64,000 bases of DNA from Paracoccaceae bacterium (GCA_030697175.1 JAUYQR010000009.1:1-64000), one strand, 5' to 3'; numbered from the stretch's first letter, positions 15,676 through 26,813 are shown. Notes: generated by a model not told the origin, from the sequence alone. Numbers and translations: made by a program.

Positions 15676-17718
15676 GTGGAGCGCGCGGCGAGCCTTCTGC
15701 AATCTGTCTTCGGCTTTGCCGAGTTCCGCCCCGGTCAGGCCGAGATCGTCGAGGCCGTGCTGGCCGGGCGCAACACGCTGGCCATCATGCCGACAGGTGG
15801 CGGAAAATCGCTTTGTTTCCAATTGCCTGCGCTGTGCCGTGACGGGGTGACAGTGGTGATTTCGCCCTTGATCGCGCTGATGCGGGATCAGGTGCGGGCG
15901 CTGCGGGCGGCGGGGGTGGAGGCGGGGGCGCTGACCTCTGGCAACACCGAGGAGGAGACCGAGGAGGTTTTCGCCAAGCTGGACGCAGGCGTGCTGAAGC
16001 TTTTGTACATGGCACCGGAGCGGCTGGCGTCGGGTGCAGCGGTGCAGCTTTTGCGGCGCTCGCGGTGCAGCCTGATCGCGGTCGACGAGGCGCATTGCGT
16101 CAGCCAGTGGGGGCATGACTTCCGCCCCGATTACCTGCGGATCGGCGAGCTGCGCCGCACCTTGGGTGTGCCGTTGGCCGCCTTTACCGCGACGGCGGAC
16201 GAAGAGACGCGGGCCGAGATTGTCACGCGGCTGTTCGACGGGGTGGCGCCCTCGACGTTCCTGCGCGGGTTCGACCGGCCGAACATCCATCTGGCGTTCG
16301 CGGTGAAGGACACGCCCCGGTCGCAGATCCTGTCGTTTGCCAAGGCGAGGAAGGGGCAATCGGGGATCGTCTATTGCGGCACGCGGGCCAAGACCGAAAC
16401 GCTGGCGCAGGCGCTGCGCGAGGCGGGGCATGGGTCTGTCGCCTATCACGGCGGGATGGACGCCGAGGACCGGCGGGTGGTCGAAATGCGGTTCCAGCGC
16501 GAGGACGGGTTGATCGTGGTGGCGACGGTGGCGTTTGGCATGGGCATCGACAAGCCTGACATCCGCTGGGTGGCGCATGCCGACCTGCCGAAGTCGATCG
16601 AGGGGTATTATCAGGAAATCGGGCGGGCCGGGCGGGATGGCTCGCCGGCCGAGACGCTGACGCTGTATGGGCCGGAGGATATCCGGCTGCGCCGAAGCCA
16701 GATCGACGAAGGGGCAGCGCCGCCGGACCGCAAGATGGCGGACCACGCGCGGCTGAACGCTTTGCTGGGGTTGGCCGAGGCGGTGGCGTGCCGACGGCAG
16801 GTTCTGCTGGGGTATTTCGGGGAAAGCGCCGAGCCATGCGGCAACTGTGACCTGTGTGACCGACCGGCGTTGCTGTTTGATGCGACGGATGCGGTGCGAA
16901 AGGCGCTGTCGGCGATCCTGCGGACCGGCGAGTGGTTCGGGGCGGGGCATCTGATCGACATCCTGACCGGCACGGCCACGGCGAAGGTGAAGGAACGCGG
17001 GCATGATGCCCTGCCGACCTTCGCGGTCGGGCGCGAGTTGTCGAAGCCCGCGTGGGGCGCGGTGTTCCGCCAGATGATGGGGCGCGATCTGGTGCGGCCC
17101 GACCCTGACCGGCATGGCGCGCTGCGGATGACCGACGCGGCGCGGCCGATCCTGCGGGGCGAGGCGTCGATCACCTTGCGGCGCGATACCGTGACCTCGG
17201 CGGTGGAGCGGGTGGCGGTGCGGGGGCAGGTGGCCGATGAGGACGCGGCGCTGTTGTCGCATCTGAAGGCCAAACGGCGCGCGCTGGCCGAGGCGGCGAA
17301 CGTGCCGGCCTATGTGATCTTTCCTGACAAGACGCTGATCGAGATGGCGGAGCGAAAGCCTGCGACGCTGGACCAGATGGCGGCGATCAGCGGCGTTGGC
17401 GCGAAAAAGCTGGAAAGCTATGGCGCGGCGTTTCTGGCGGCGATCAACGGGGCGGTCGAGATGCTGCACCCGGCGCGGATGCGGTTGGTGGGCACGCCCG
17501 AGGGCGAGGTGTTCGACCGGCTGGCCGAGGTGCAACTGGCGCTGGCACGGGGCGAGGGCGGAACAGGCAAGCCGCTGTCTTGCCCTCATTCGACTTTGCG
17601 CCAGATAGCAGAGCGGCGGCCGTCGACCCTGGCGGAACTTGACCGGATACAAGGCATGGGCGGGCAGAAGACCGAGCGCTTCGGAGAGGCGTTTCTGGCG
17701 GTGTTGCGGGGAGATTGA
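15676..17718 (+). CDS. recQ: ATP-dependent DNA helicase RecQ
   Basis: A 680-residue superfamily 2 helicase (3'-5') for recombination and fork repair. The order is Walker A MPTGGGKS (about 38-45), DEAH in AVDEAHCVSQWGHDFRP, RQC zinc cysteines (CGNCDLC), winged helix, then an HRDC domain (about 535-590) and a second, shorter HRDC-like repeat at the C-terminus (TLRQIAERRPSTLAEL). GTG 15676 is chosen because the protein aligns from there and it lies seven bases after yggT. The ribosome-binding site is poor, suggesting coupling. The start is uncertain. Confidence 0.95.
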   Translation: MERAASLLQSVFGFAEFRPGQAEIVEAVLAGRNTLAIMPTGGGKSLCFQLPALCRDGVTVVISPLIALMRDQVRALRAAGVEAGALTSGNTEEETEEVFAKLDAGVLKLLYMAPERLASGAAVQLLRRSRCSLIAVDEAHCVSQWGHDFRPDYLRIGELRRTLGVPLAAFTATADEETRAEIVTRLFDGVAPSTFLRGFDRPNIHLAFAVKDTPRSQILSFAKARKGQSGIVYCGTRAKTETLAQALREAGHGSVAYHGGMDAEDRRVVEMRFQREDGLIVVATVAFGMGIDKPDIRWVAHADLPKSIEGYYQEIGRAGRDGSPAETLTLYGPEDIRLRRSQIDEGAAPPDRKMADHARLNALLGLAEAVACRRQVLLGYFGESAEPCGNCDLCDRPALLFDATDAVRKALSAILRTGEWFGAGHLIDILTGTATAKVKERGHDALPTFAVGRELSKPAWGAVFRQMMGRDLVRPDPDRHGALRMTDAARPILRGEASITLRRDTVTSAVERVAVRGQVADEDAALLSHLKAKRRALAEAANVPAYVIFPDKTLIEMAERKPATLDQMAAISGVGAKKLESYGAAFLAAINGAVEMLHPARMRLVGTPEGEVFDRLAEVQLALARGEGGTGKPLSCPHSTLRQIAERRPSTLAELDRIQGMGGQKTERFGEAFLAVLRGD

Positions 17719-17720
17719 AG

Positions 17721-18512
17721 ATGCTTTGCGTGATTTCACCGGCAAAAAAGCTGAACGAGACGCCGCGTGTCGTGCGCGACGAGGTGCTGTCCGAGCCGGA
17801 TTTCGCCGCCGAGGCGATGCGGCTGGTGTCGGTGGCGCGCGATCTGTCGGTGGCCGACCTGCAAGGGCTGATGAGCCTGTCGGAGCCATTGGCGCGGCTG
17901 AACCGCGACCGGTTTCGCGCCTATCGCCGCAAGCCTGCGCAGGGGGCGGCGTTTCCGGCGATCCATTGCTTTGCGGGAGACACCTATCAGGGGCTGGACG
18001 CCGCGACGCTGTCAGGCGATGCGATGAGCCGGGCCGGGACGCATCTGCGGATCTTGTCGGGCCTTTACGGGCTGCTGAAGCCGTTGGACGCGATCCAGCC
18101 TTACCGTCTGGAAATGGGCTCGCGGCTGGCGAATGCCAGGGGGCCGGACCTTTATGCGTTCTGGGGCGACAAGATCGCCAAGGCGCTGAACGTGGCCGGG
18201 CGCCAGGCGGGGACGGCGGTGCTGCTGAACTGCGCCTCGGTCGAGTATTTCCGGGCGGCGGATCGCAAAGCGCTGAAATTGCGCGTGATCTCGCCGGTGT
18301 TTCTGGACGGGCCGGCGGGCGGGGAAAAGGTGATCTCGTTCTTTGCCAAGCGGGCGCGCGGGGCTATGGCGCGGTTCGTGATGGAGCATCGGCTGACCGA
18401 CCCGGCCGATGTGCGTGGCTTCGACGGCGGCGGGTATCGCTGGCGCGCCGAGGGCTCGACGCCGGAGGCCCCGGTATTTCTGCGCGAGGCGGCGGCGGAG
18501 GACGCGGCCTAG
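17721..18512 (+). CDS. yaaA: peroxide stress protein YaaA (UPF0246)
   Basis: A 263-residue cytosolic protein. The start ISPAKKLNE, the central GLYGLLKPLD and the C-terminal helix-hairpin-type segment fit YaaA, which lowers free iron during peroxide stress and binds DNA. GGGGAG lies seven bases before the ATG, two bases after the recQ stop. Its TAG stop overlaps, in the palindrome cctagg, the stop of the convergent histidine kinase. Confidence 0.94.
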   Translation: MLCVISPAKKLNETPRVVRDEVLSEPDFAAEAMRLVSVARDLSVADLQGLMSLSEPLARLNRDRFRAYRRKPAQGAAFPAIHCFAGDTYQGLDAATLSGDAMSRAGTHLRILSGLYGLLKPLDAIQPYRLEMGSRLANARGPDLYAFWGDKIAKALNVAGRQAGTAVLLNCASVEYFRAADRKALKLRVISPVFLDGPAGGEKVISFFAKRARGAMARFVMEHRLTDPADVRGFDGGGYRWRAEGSTPEAPVFLREAAAEDAA

Positions 18513-21058
18513 GCCGCATCCTCGGTCAACACGCCCAACGGGCGGGCGGCGGCGGGGCAGTGGTCGACCAGCGCCTCGACGATCGCGGCCTTGCGCAGGG
18601 GTTTGGTCATGTAGCGGTCGATCCCGGCGGCAAGGATAGCCTCGGCGTCGCCGTCCATCGCGTGCGCGGTGAGGGCAAGGATCGGCACGTGGCCTTGCCC
18701 GGCCTCCAGCACGCGAATCGCGGCGGCGGCCTGTTTCCCGTCCATCTCGGGCATCGAGATGTCCATGAAGATGAGGTCGGGGCGAAACGACTGGAACAGG
18801 TCCACCGCCATCCGGCCATTGTCGGCAAAGACGAGGTCGATATCGAGAGCTTTGACCATCTTCTGAAACACAAGCTGGTTGGTGCGGTTGTCTTCGGCGG
18901 CCAGCACCCGCATTCGGCGAAGGTCGGTGGGGGCGGCAACCACGTCGGGCAGCGCGGGCGCGGTTTCGGGCGGGGGGACCATCAGCATCTGAAGGCGGCG
19001 GTAGAGATCTGACCGCAGGATCGGCTTTTGCAGGATGGCGGCGAAATCGGCAGCATCCTCGCCCAGATCCGTGGGGTTGGAGGTGAGCAGGAGGATCGGC
19101 ATGGTGTGGCCGCGCGAGCGGATCGCCGCAAGAAGGCCCGGGCCGTCCATTTCGGGCATCGCGTGATCGGTGAGGATGGCATCATAGGCGGCGTCGGTGG
19201 CAAGATGCGCCAACGCCTCTGCCCCCGAGCGACAGAGCGTGACCTCGATCCCGCAGGGGGCAAGCTGGCGTTCCAGGATGGTGCGGTTGATGAACTGGTC
19301 GTCTACGGCGAGGATGCGCTTGACCGACACCGGGATTTGCAACGCGGCGGCATCTTCGGCGACCGGCAGGGTGACGCGGAAGCCGAAGGACGAGCCTTTG
19401 CCAAGTTCGCTGTCCACCCAGACCGCACCGCCCATGTGTTCGATCAGGCGGCGGGTGATCGCCAGGCCCAGCCCGGTGCCCTCGAACTTGCGGTTCTTTT
19501 CATCTTCGACCTGATTGAACTCGCCAAAGACGTGGTCGAGGTATTCCGGTGCGATGCCGATGCCGCTGTCTTCGATGGTGACATGGAGTTGCTGGCGGCC
19601 ATCCTCTGCCTCCAGCCCGACGACGCGGGTCAGGACATGGCCGGTTTCGGTGAACTTGACGGCATTGCCGATGAGGTTGGTCAGCACCTGGCGCAAGCGG
19701 CCCGGATCACCCACGAAACGGGTGGGCAGGAACATGTCGAAGTCGATCATCAGGTCGAGACCCTTTTCCCGCGCACGGGGCTGCAAGAGCATGGTGACTT
19801 CGTGGATCGTGCGTTCCAGATCGAAGGGTTCGGGGCGCAGGGTCACGCGCTCGGCCTCGATCTTGGAATAGTCGAGGATGTCGTTGATGATGACCAGAAG
19901 CGCCTCGCCCGAGGAGCGGATGGTTTCGGCAAACAGGCGCTGTTCTTCGGACAGCGAGGTGTCGCACAGAAGTTCCGCCATGCCGACGACGCCGTTCATC
20001 GGCGTGCGGATCTCGTGGCTCATGTTGGCGAGGAAGGCGGATTTGGCGCGGTTGGCGGCCTCGGCCTGCTTGCGGGCGGCCTCCAACTGCGCTTCGTGGT
20101 CCTTGATGTTGGTGATGTCGATGCGCAGACCGACGCGGCCACCGTCGGGGGTGGGGTGGTCAACCGCCCTGATCCAGCGCCCGTCGGACAGTTGCTGTTC
20201 TGTGATGCCGGAAGCTGCGCGGTGCTGGCGCAGGCGTTCGGCGATCCAGTCCTCTTCCCGACCGACGGCGTCGGCGTGCTGGCCTTGGGCAAGGCCGTAG
20301 CGCAGGATATCCTCGAACCGCGCGCCGGGTTCCATTGCGGGGGCCGAGGCGGGGTAGATGTCGCGGTACCGCTGGTTGCAGGTCAAAAGCCGGTCCTCCC
20401 TGTCATAAAGCACAAAGCCATCCGGAATAGCCTCGATCGCGGCCCAGATGCGCATCTGATCGGTGATATCAAGCGTGAGACACACGAGGTCGCCGTCGCG
20501 GGCGCGGCGGTCGACGAGTTTGACCCAGGTGCCGTTGTTGAGTTTCAGCGTCACCGGTTCGATCGGGTCAACCTCGATCCGGGCGAGCATTTCGGTGACG
20601 AAATCATCTGCGGTGCGCAGGCCCAGATCGACCGCGCCAGAGGTGGCGACGATGCGCAGGATTTCGGCGTAAGCGATGCCGGGTGCGACCGGGTGGTCGT
20701 CGAACTGCGCAAGGAAGGCATGGTTGGCGGTCACGAGTTTCAGGTCTGCATCGAACACGGCGAACCCGTCACGGATGGTGTTGACCGATTCCCAAAGCCG
20801 GCGCTCTGCCATGACGGCGGCGGTGTGGGCGCGGTCGAGATCACCGAGAAAGCGGCTGTTCTGGCCTTTCAGAACCTCAGCCTCGGTCAGGGCGGAGCGG
20901 ACGACCTGGCGCTGCTCGACGATCTGGTCGGACAGTGAGCGGGCATGGATCGCCAGTTTTTCATTGGCGGCAAAAAGTTCGCGGCTTTTTTGTTCAAGCA
21001 GGCGTTCGGCGGCGAGCCGCCCCCTGCGTTCCTTTGCCAGACGATCCGAAAGGTCCAT
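18509..21058 (-). CDS. PAS-containing hybrid sensor histidine kinase with two receiver domains
   Basis: An 849-residue soluble sensor kinase. The order is an N-terminal coiled coil (about 5-85), two PAS domains (about 90-200 with [13 protein letters not shown], 205-330 with [13 protein letters not shown]), a HisKA dimer with the phosphorylatable His in [12 protein letters not shown], a HATPase domain ([18 protein letters not shown]), and receivers REC1 (Asp in [12 protein letters not shown]) and REC2 (Asp in [12 protein letters not shown]). No transmembrane segment was seen, so the signal is probably cytoplasmic. No Hpt or response regulator gene is adjacent. The ATG at 21058 follows GGGTGGGA; upstream in-frame starts exist. 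Confidence 0.93.
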   Translation of the reverse strand: MDLSDRLAKERRGRLAAERLLEQKSRELFAANEKLAIHARSLSDQIVEQRQVVRSALTEAEVLKGQNSRFLGDLDRAHTAAVMAERRLWESVNTIRDGFAVFDADLKLVTANHAFLAQFDDHPVAPGIAYAEILRIVATSGAVDLGLRTADDFVTEMLARIEVDPIEPVTLKLNNGTWVKLVDRRARDGDLVCLTLDITDQMRIWAAIEAIPDGFVLYDREDRLLTCNQRYRDIYPASAPAMEPGARFEDILRYGLAQGQHADAVGREEDWIAERLRQHRAASGITEQQLSDGRWIRAVDHPTPDGGRVGLRIDITNIKDHEAQLEAARKQAEAANRAKSAFLANMSHEIRTPMNGVVGMAELLCDTSLSEEQRLFAETIRSSGEALLVIINDILDYSKIEAERVTLRPEPFDLERTIHEVTMLLQPRAREKGLDLMIDFDMFLPTRFVGDPGRLRQVLTNLIGNAVKFTETGHVLTRVVGLEAEDGRQQLHVTIEDSGIGIAPEYLDHVFGEFNQVEDEKNRKFEGTGLGLAITRRLIEHMGGAVWVDSELGKGSSFGFRVTLPVAEDAAALQIPVSVKRILAVDDQFINRTILERQLAPCGIEVTLCRSGAEALAHLATDAAYDAILTDHAMPEMDGPGLLAAIRSRGHTMPILLLTSNPTDLGEDAADFAAILQKPILRSDLYRRLQMLMVPPPETAPALPDVVAAPTDLRRMRVLAAEDNRTNQLVFQKMVKALDIDLVFADNGRMAVDLFQSFRPDLIFMDISMPEMDGKQAAAAIRVLEAGQGHVPILALTAHAMDGDAEAILAAGIDRYMTKPLRKAAIVEALVDHCPAAARPLGVLTEDAA

Positions 21059-21235
21059 TCCCACCCTGTGCCGACATGCTGCCTGCGCCCGGGCAGGGCC
21101 AGCCTGCATCCGGTATTCGCGACTACCCTGGCGCATCAAAGTGAACCAAGGCTTAACGCAGATCGGGTGCCGACGTTCTTGCCAGCCCATGCCCGGCCTG
21201 CGACACTTTGCACAATCCGAAGGGGAGTGATGACG

Positions 21236-24200
21236 ATGCGCAGCCTTGCAGCGATTCTGGTGTCTTTGGCCGTTCTGTTTGCCCCCGAAGCTGCCCCGGC
21301 GCAGGATCTGATTCCTGAGCGGCGGGTGGTCGTGACCCAGGATCAGGACCTGCCGGGGGGCGATATCGCCACCGTGTTCGACACGACGATCGACGCCTGC
21401 GAGCGGGCCTGCCTGACCAATGCGCGCTGCACGGCGTTCACCTTCAACACGCGCAACGGATCCTGTTTCGTGAAGAACGGGCCGGGCGAGGGGGCGTTCT
21501 TTCAGGGCGCCTATTCGGCGTTTGTGATCGAGGCCGATGGCGCGCTGCGCGCGGTGGCGGCGGAGCGGCGGGCGGAACTGGCGTTCCTGCCGGATTGGGA
21601 CGTGCAGGCGGCTTATTACGAGGCGGTGGGGCTTGGCCGCCAGCACACGACGGGGCCGTGGTCGGCGGAGGAGCATCTGCAGGCCGCGAGCGAGGCCGAG
21701 GCGCGGGGCGACCGGGTGCAGGCGGCAGCGTTTACCGGGGCCGCGCTGAACCTGACCGACGATGCCGCGACCTGGGCGGAGTTTGCACGCCGGCAGTTGG
21801 AGGCGGGCAAGAGCAATATCGAGAACGCGGGCTTCTATCTGGGGCAATCGTTCCCTTCGGCGGTGAATGCCTATCTGCGGGCGGAGAATCCGGCTTTGCG
21901 GCACAGCGTGCTGGTGCTGATGGGCGACGCGCTGGAGCGCCTGGGCCGGGGGCGCGACACGGTGTCGGCGCTGCGGCTGGCACAATCGTTGCAGGCGCGG
22001 GATGACACCGCGCGGCTTTTGGAGGATGCGATCGGGAAATACGGCTTCCGCATCGTCGAGAACACAGTGCAGAGCGATCTGGCGCGGCCACGGCTGTGCG
22101 CGACGTTTTCCGAAGATCTGGTGGCGTCGGGGGTGGATTATGCGACCTTTGTGCAACTGCCCGAGGCCGGGATGGCGGTGGAAAACGGCGGCTATCGCCA
22201 GTTGTGTGTGACGGGTTTGCAGCACGGGTCGCGCTATACGGTGACGTTCCGCGAGGGGCTGCCTGCGGCGGACGGGCAGGTGATGGCGGCCTCGGTCGAC
22301 ATCACGCAATACGTGCGTGACCGGAACCCCGGCGTGCGCTTTGCGGGGCGCGGTTACGTGCTGCCGAAGGCCGCCGATGCCGCGCTTCCGGTGGAGACGG
22401 TGAACACCGACAAACTGAACCTGACGCTGTTCCGGGTGACGGACCGGAACCTGCTGCGGTCGGTTCAGGACACCTATTTCGGCTCGCCGATGCAGGAATA
22501 TTCCGAAGCGATGTTCAGCGACACGGTGGGCGAGGAAATCTGGAAGGGCTCGGCCACCGTCGGGATGGAGGTGAACAAGGACGTGACGACGCGGCTGCCG
22601 TTGGGCGAGGCGCTGGACGGGATGGCGGCGGGGATTTACGCGCTGAAGGCGGCGGTGCCGGGGGTGGACCCGTACGTGGTGCCTGCGGGGTGGCAGTGGT
22701 TCGTGGTGTCGGACCTTGGCGTGACCACGATGTCGGGCGTGGACGGCTTGCATGTGTTCGTGCGCAGTCTGGGAACGGCGGGGGCGAAGGCTGGGGTTTC
22801 GGTGGAGTTGCTGAACCGGGCCAATACCGTGCTTGGGACGGCTACGACTGACAACATGGGTTACGCGCGGTTCGACGCGGGCCTGACGCGCGGCACGGGC
22901 GGGGCTGCGCCTGCGATGGTGGTGGTGAAGGACGGCGAGGCCGACATTGCCTTTCTGTCGCTGACCGACCCGGAGTTCGATCTGTCCGACCGTGGGGTGG
23001 AGGGGCGCGAGGCCGCACCGCCGGTCGATGTGTTCCTGACCACCGACCGGGGTGCTTATCGCGCGGGCGAGACGGTTTATGCCACCGCGCTGGCGCGTGA
23101 TCCGCAGGCGGCGGCGGTGGAGGGGCTGCCGCTGACGGCGGTCTGGAAGCGACCGGACGGGGTGGAATATTCCCGTGCGGTGGTGAACGATGCGGGTGGC
23201 GGCTATGTCTTTTCGCAGGTCATCGCGGGATCGGCGCCGCGCGGCGTCTGGCGGCTGGAGGTGTTGGCCGATCTTGAGGCGGCACCTTTGGCGGCGAAAA
23301 CCTTTCTGGTGGAGGATTTCCTGCCGGAGCGGATCGACTTTGACCTGACGCTGGCGGATGTGCCGCTTGCGCTGGGCGAGGGGGCCAGTGTCGAACTGAC
23401 GGTGGCGGCGAAATACCTGTTCGGTGCGCCGGGCGCGGGGCTGGCGATCGAGGGCGAAGTGCTGTTGCGCGCCGCCGAAGGGGTGGCGGCATTTCCCGGC
23501 TACGTCTTTGGGCGCCATGACCAGCCGTTCAACGCGATGATGGAGGCGCTGGAAGGCGGCGCGACGGATGCGGGCGGAACGGCGGTGGTGCCGGTGATGC
23601 TGCCGGTGGCAGAAGACCCGGCGCGGCCTTTGGAGGCGGTGGTGACGGTGCGGGTTGCCGAAGGGTCGGGGCGGCCGGTGGAACGGTCGGTCACCAAGCG
23701 GCTGGTGCCGGCGGAACCGATGCTGGGCGTGAAGCCCTTGTTTGACGGCGTCGTTGGCGAGGGAGCCGAGGCGCGGTTTCAGGTTGTTGCGGTGGATACG
23801 GCTGAGGCGGCGGTTGCCCTGCCGGTGAAGTGGCAGGTGACGCGGATCGAGCGGGATTACCAGTGGTATCAGAGCTTTGGCAACTGGAACTGGGAACCGG
23901 TCGTGACCCGCGCGGTCGTGGCGGAGGGCGAGGTGCAGACCGGGACGGCGCCGGCAGAGATCGCCGCGCCGGTGACGTGGGGCGAATACGAGTTGCTGGT
24001 GGAGCGTGCCGATGGCGGGCGGGCGGCGACCTCGGTTGCCTTTTACGCGGGCTGGTATGCGCCCGCGGATACGACCGCGACGCCGGATACGCTGGAATTG
24101 TCGCTGGACAAGCCTGCCTACAAGCCGGGTGATACCGCGACGCTGCGGATCGTGCCGCGTGCGGCGGGAACGGCGCTGGTCACGGTGCTGTCGAACCGGC

Positions 24201-26686
24201 TGGTGGCGATGCAGGCGGTCGAGGTGACGGAGGGCGAGAACCTGATCCGGTTGCCGGTGACCGATGAATGGGGCGCGGGGGTGTATGTCACGGCCTCGGT
24301 CCTGCGGCCGATGGACGTGGCGGCGGGGCGCAACCCGGCGCGGGCGCTGGGCCTGACCCATGCCAGCATTGATCCCGGCGCGCGGGCGCTGAAAGCGGTG
24401 GTGGAGATGGCGGCGGAGGCGGCACCGCGCGGGCCGCTGGACGTGGCCGTGAAGGTCGAAGGCGTGGCTGCGGGCGAGACGGCCTATGTGACGATTGCGG
24501 CGGTGGATGTGGGCATCCTGAACCTGACCGGGTTCAAGGCGCCAGATCCGCTGGGGCATTTCTTCGGGCAAAGGAAGCTGGGCGTCGGTATCCGCGATAT
24601 TTACGGGCGGTTGATCGACGGGCTGAACGGGGCGGAGGGCACCGTGCGGTCAGGCGGTGACGCGGGCGCGCAGGCGCGGTTGCAGGCACCGCCCCCGACA
24701 GAGGAGTTGGTCGCCTATTTCACCGGGCCGGTGGCGGTGGGCGCGGACGGCTATGCGCGGGCGTCGTTCGACCTGCCCAGCTTCAACGGCACGGTGAAGG
24801 TGATGGCGGTGGCCTGGTCGAGGACCGGGGTCGGGCAGGCCAGCGCCGATGTGCTGGTGCGCGATCCGGTGGTGGTGACGGCCAGCCTGCCGCGATTCAT
24901 GGCGCCGGGCGATACCTCGCGGCTGCTCTTGGAGGTGGTGCATGCCAGCGGGCCTTCGGGGCGGATGGGGCTGGACGTGACGGCGAACGGTGTGACGCTG
25001 GGTGCGGTGCCGTCGGGCTTTGATCTGGGCGACAAGGCGAAGGCGGAGTTCGAGGTGCCGGTGACGGCTGGCGCGGTCGGGGTGCAGACCATCGAGGTCA
25101 GCCTGACCACGCCGGACGGGAAGGTGTTGCGCAAGTCGCTGGTTCTGCCGGTGCAGGTGAACGACCCGGAGGTTGCGCGGGTGTCGCGCCTGGATCTGGC
25201 GAAGGGGCAAAGTTTCACCTTTGGCGGAGACGTGTTTGCCGGGTTGGTGGCGGGGTCGGGCAAGGCCACGATGGCGGTTGGCCCCTTGGCGCGGTTGAAT
25301 GCGCCGGGATTGTTGGCGGCATTGGACCGCTATCCTTACGGCTGCACCGAGCAGATGACGAGCCGGGCGTTGCCCTTGTTGTACTTCGACGAGGTGGCGC
25401 GGGTGATGGATCTGAAGGGGGCCGAGAACATCCAGATCCGCATCGACGAGGCGGTGGTGGAGATCCTCGCGAACCAGTCGGCGGAGGGCGGGTTCGGGCT
25501 TTGGGGGCCGGGCAACGGGGATTTCTGGCTGGATGCCTATGTCACTGATTTCCTGAGCCGGGCGCAGGCGCAGGGCTATGCGGTGCCGGACGTGGCGTTC
25601 CGCAACGCCTTGGCGAACCTGCGCAATCAGGTGAACTATGCCCCCGATTTCAGCGAGGAAACCAATGGCGGCGGCGAGGCGCTGGCCTATGCGCTGATGG
25701 TGTTGGCGCGGGAAGGCGCGGCGGCGGTGGGTGATTTGCGCTATTATGCCGATGTGAAGGGGGATGCGTTTTCGACCCCCATCGCGCAGGCGCAGTTGGG
25801 TGCGGCGCTGGCGTCTTATGGCGATCAGGTGCGGGCAGACGCGATGTTCCGCAAGGCCGCGGCGAAGATGGACGCACTGGCCGGGCCGGAGACCGAGCAG
25901 ATCTGGCGGGTGGACTATGGCACCCGCTACCGCGATGCGGCGGCGCTTCTGACCCTGGCGGTAGAGGCGGGCAGTCAGGTGGTGGACCGCGAGGCGCTGA
26001 CCGACCGGCTGGCGGCGCAGGGCACGACCCTGTCGACGCAGGAGGCGGCATGGGCGCTGCTGGCGGCGAACGCGCTGATCGACCGGAGCGGGGCGGACGG
26101 CATCAGCATCGACGGGCAGCCGGCGGACGGGCCATTGGTGCGGGTGCTGGACGGCGGCGCGGTGACGCCGGTGGTGGTAAAGAACGACGGCGCCGATACG
26201 ACGCTGACGATCACAACCTACGGTGTGCCGTCGGAGCCGGAGCCGGCGGGGGGCAACGGCTATGCGATCACGCGCGCCTATTACACGATGGACGGTCAGC
26301 CGGTGGCCCTCGATGCGGTGACGGCGGGGACGCGGTTGGTGACGGTGCTGGAGGTCACGCCGTTTGGCTATGGCGAGGCCCGGCTGATGGTCAGCGACCC
26401 GCTGCCGGCGGGGTTCGAGATCGACAACCCAAACCTGATGTCGGCGGGCTCGACCTCGGAGCTGGCGTGGCTGGACAGCCTGCAGGATGTGGCCCACAGC
26501 GAGTTCCGGCAGGACCGGTTCCTGACGGCGGTGGACTGGCGGTCGGATCAGCCGTTCAGGCTGGCCTATGTGGTGCGGGCGGTCAGCCCCGGCACCTTCC
26601 ACCATCCGGCGGCGTCGGTCGAGGATATGTACCGCCCCGATTTCCGCGCGCGAAGCGAGGCGGGAACGGTCACGATCGCGCCGTGA
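21236..26686 (+). CDS. alpha-2-macroglobulin family protein with N-terminal PAN domain
   Basis: An 1816-residue secreted protein. A Sec signal peptide (cleaved near PAQ|DLIP, about 24) is followed by a PAN/apple domain (about 30-90, with paired Cys in CERACLTNARC), many MG-type beta domains, and the thioester region YPYGCTEQMTS with Cys1370 and Gln1373 intact. Bacterial alpha-2-macroglobulins trap periplasmic proteases. Unlike E. coli YfhM there is no lipobox Cys, so it should be soluble. The ATG at 21236 has AGGGGAG eight bases upstream; an ATG at 21230 is too close. PBP1C follows. Confidence 0.94.
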   Translation: MRSLAAILVSLAVLFAPEAAPAQDLIPERRVVVTQDQDLPGGDIATVFDTTIDACERACLTNARCTAFTFNTRNGSCFVKNGPGEGAFFQGAYSAFVIEADGALRAVAAERRAELAFLPDWDVQAAYYEAVGLGRQHTTGPWSAEEHLQAASEAEARGDRVQAAAFTGAALNLTDDAATWAEFARRQLEAGKSNIENAGFYLGQSFPSAVNAYLRAENPALRHSVLVLMGDALERLGRGRDTVSALRLAQSLQARDDTARLLEDAIGKYGFRIVENTVQSDLARPRLCATFSEDLVASGVDYATFVQLPEAGMAVENGGYRQLCVTGLQHGSRYTVTFREGLPAADGQVMAASVDITQYVRDRNPGVRFAGRGYVLPKAADAALPVETVNTDKLNLTLFRVTDRNLLRSVQDTYFGSPMQEYSEAMFSDTVGEEIWKGSATVGMEVNKDVTTRLPLGEALDGMAAGIYALKAAVPGVDPYVVPAGWQWFVVSDLGVTTMSGVDGLHVFVRSLGTAGAKAGVSVELLNRANTVLGTATTDNMGYARFDAGLTRGTGGAAPAMVVVKDGEADIAFLSLTDPEFDLSDRGVEGREAAPPVDVFLTTDRGAYRAGETVYATALARDPQAAAVEGLPLTAVWKRPDGVEYSRAVVNDAGGGYVFSQVIAGSAPRGVWRLEVLADLEAAPLAAKTFLVEDFLPERIDFDLTLADVPLALGEGASVELTVAAKYLFGAPGAGLAIEGEVLLRAAEGVAAFPGYVFGRHDQPFNAMMEALEGGATDAGGTAVVPVMLPVAEDPARPLEAVVTVRVAEGSGRPVERSVTKRLVPAEPMLGVKPLFDGVVGEGAEARFQVVAVDTAEAAVALPVKWQVTRIERDYQWYQSFGNWNWEPVVTRAVVAEGEVQTGTAPAEIAAPVTWGEYELLVERADGGRAATSVAFYAGWYAPADTTATPDTLELSLDKPAYKPGDTATLRIVPRAAGTALVTVLSNRLVAMQAVEVTEGENLIRLPVTDEWGAGVYVTASVLRPMDVAAGRNPARALGLTHASIDPGARALKAVVEMAAEAAPRGPLDVAVKVEGVAAGETAYVTIAAVDVGILNLTGFKAPDPLGHFFGQRKLGVGIRDIYGRLIDGLNGAEGTVRSGGDAGAQARLQAPPPTEELVAYFTGPVAVGADGYARASFDLPSFNGTVKVMAVAWSRTGVGQASADVLVRDPVVVTASLPRFMAPGDTSRLLLEVVHASGPSGRMGLDVTANGVTLGAVPSGFDLGDKAKAEFEVPVTAGAVGVQTIEVSLTTPDGKVLRKSLVLPVQVNDPEVARVSRLDLAKGQSFTFGGDVFAGLVAGSGKATMAVGPLARLNAPGLLAALDRYPYGCTEQMTSRALPLLYFDEVARVMDLKGAENIQIRIDEAVVEILANQSAEGGFGLWGPGNGDFWLDAYVTDFLSRAQAQGYAVPDVAFRNALANLRNQVNYAPDFSEETNGGGEALAYALMVLAREGAAAVGDLRYYADVKGDAFSTPIAQAQLGAALASYGDQVRADAMFRKAAAKMDALAGPETEQIWRVDYGTRYRDAAALLTLAVEAGSQVVDREALTDRLAAQGTTLSTQEAAWALLAANALIDRSGADGISIDGQPADGPLVRVLDGGAVTPVVVKNDGADTTLTITTYGVPSEPEPAGGNGYAITRAYYTMDGQPVALDAVTAGTRLVTVLEVTPFGYGEARLMVSDPLPAGFEIDNPNLMSAGSTSELAWLDSLQDVAHSEFRQDRFLTAVDWRSDQPFRLAYVVRAVSPGTFHHPAASVEDMYRPDFRARSEAGTVTIAP

Positions 26687-26714
26687 GAATGATCGGTCGG
26701 TTGGCAACTGCGCC

Positions 26715-26812
26715 TCCCCTCCCGCTTTGTCGGGAGGGGAAGGGGGAAGGGGCGGGCGGTTCGCGGGTTGCCCCCCCTCCCTCTCCCTCCCCCACGAGGG
26801 GGGAGGGAAGCG
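26715..26812. repeat. two GC hairpins between alpha-2-macroglobulin gene and pbpC
   Basis: The 127-bp gap holds a perfect 10-bp inverted repeat (26715-26724 with 26731-26740, loop ctttgt) and a second pyrimidine/purine block (about 26771-26807, ccctccctctccctcccccac against gaggggggaggg). Neither has a T-run. They may tune pbpC expression or be dispersed repeat sequence. The second purine block doubles as the pbpC ribosome-binding site. Confidence 0.75.
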
Positions 26813-26813
26813 T

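Noticed and set aside
21059-24571. Long minus-strand open frame continuing upstream of the hybrid kinase through the alpha-2-macroglobulin gene
   Set aside because: It is Arg/His/Pro-rich without domains and lies antisense to a clear large gene; GC-rich codon bias leaves this frame open. The kinase itself starts near 21058.
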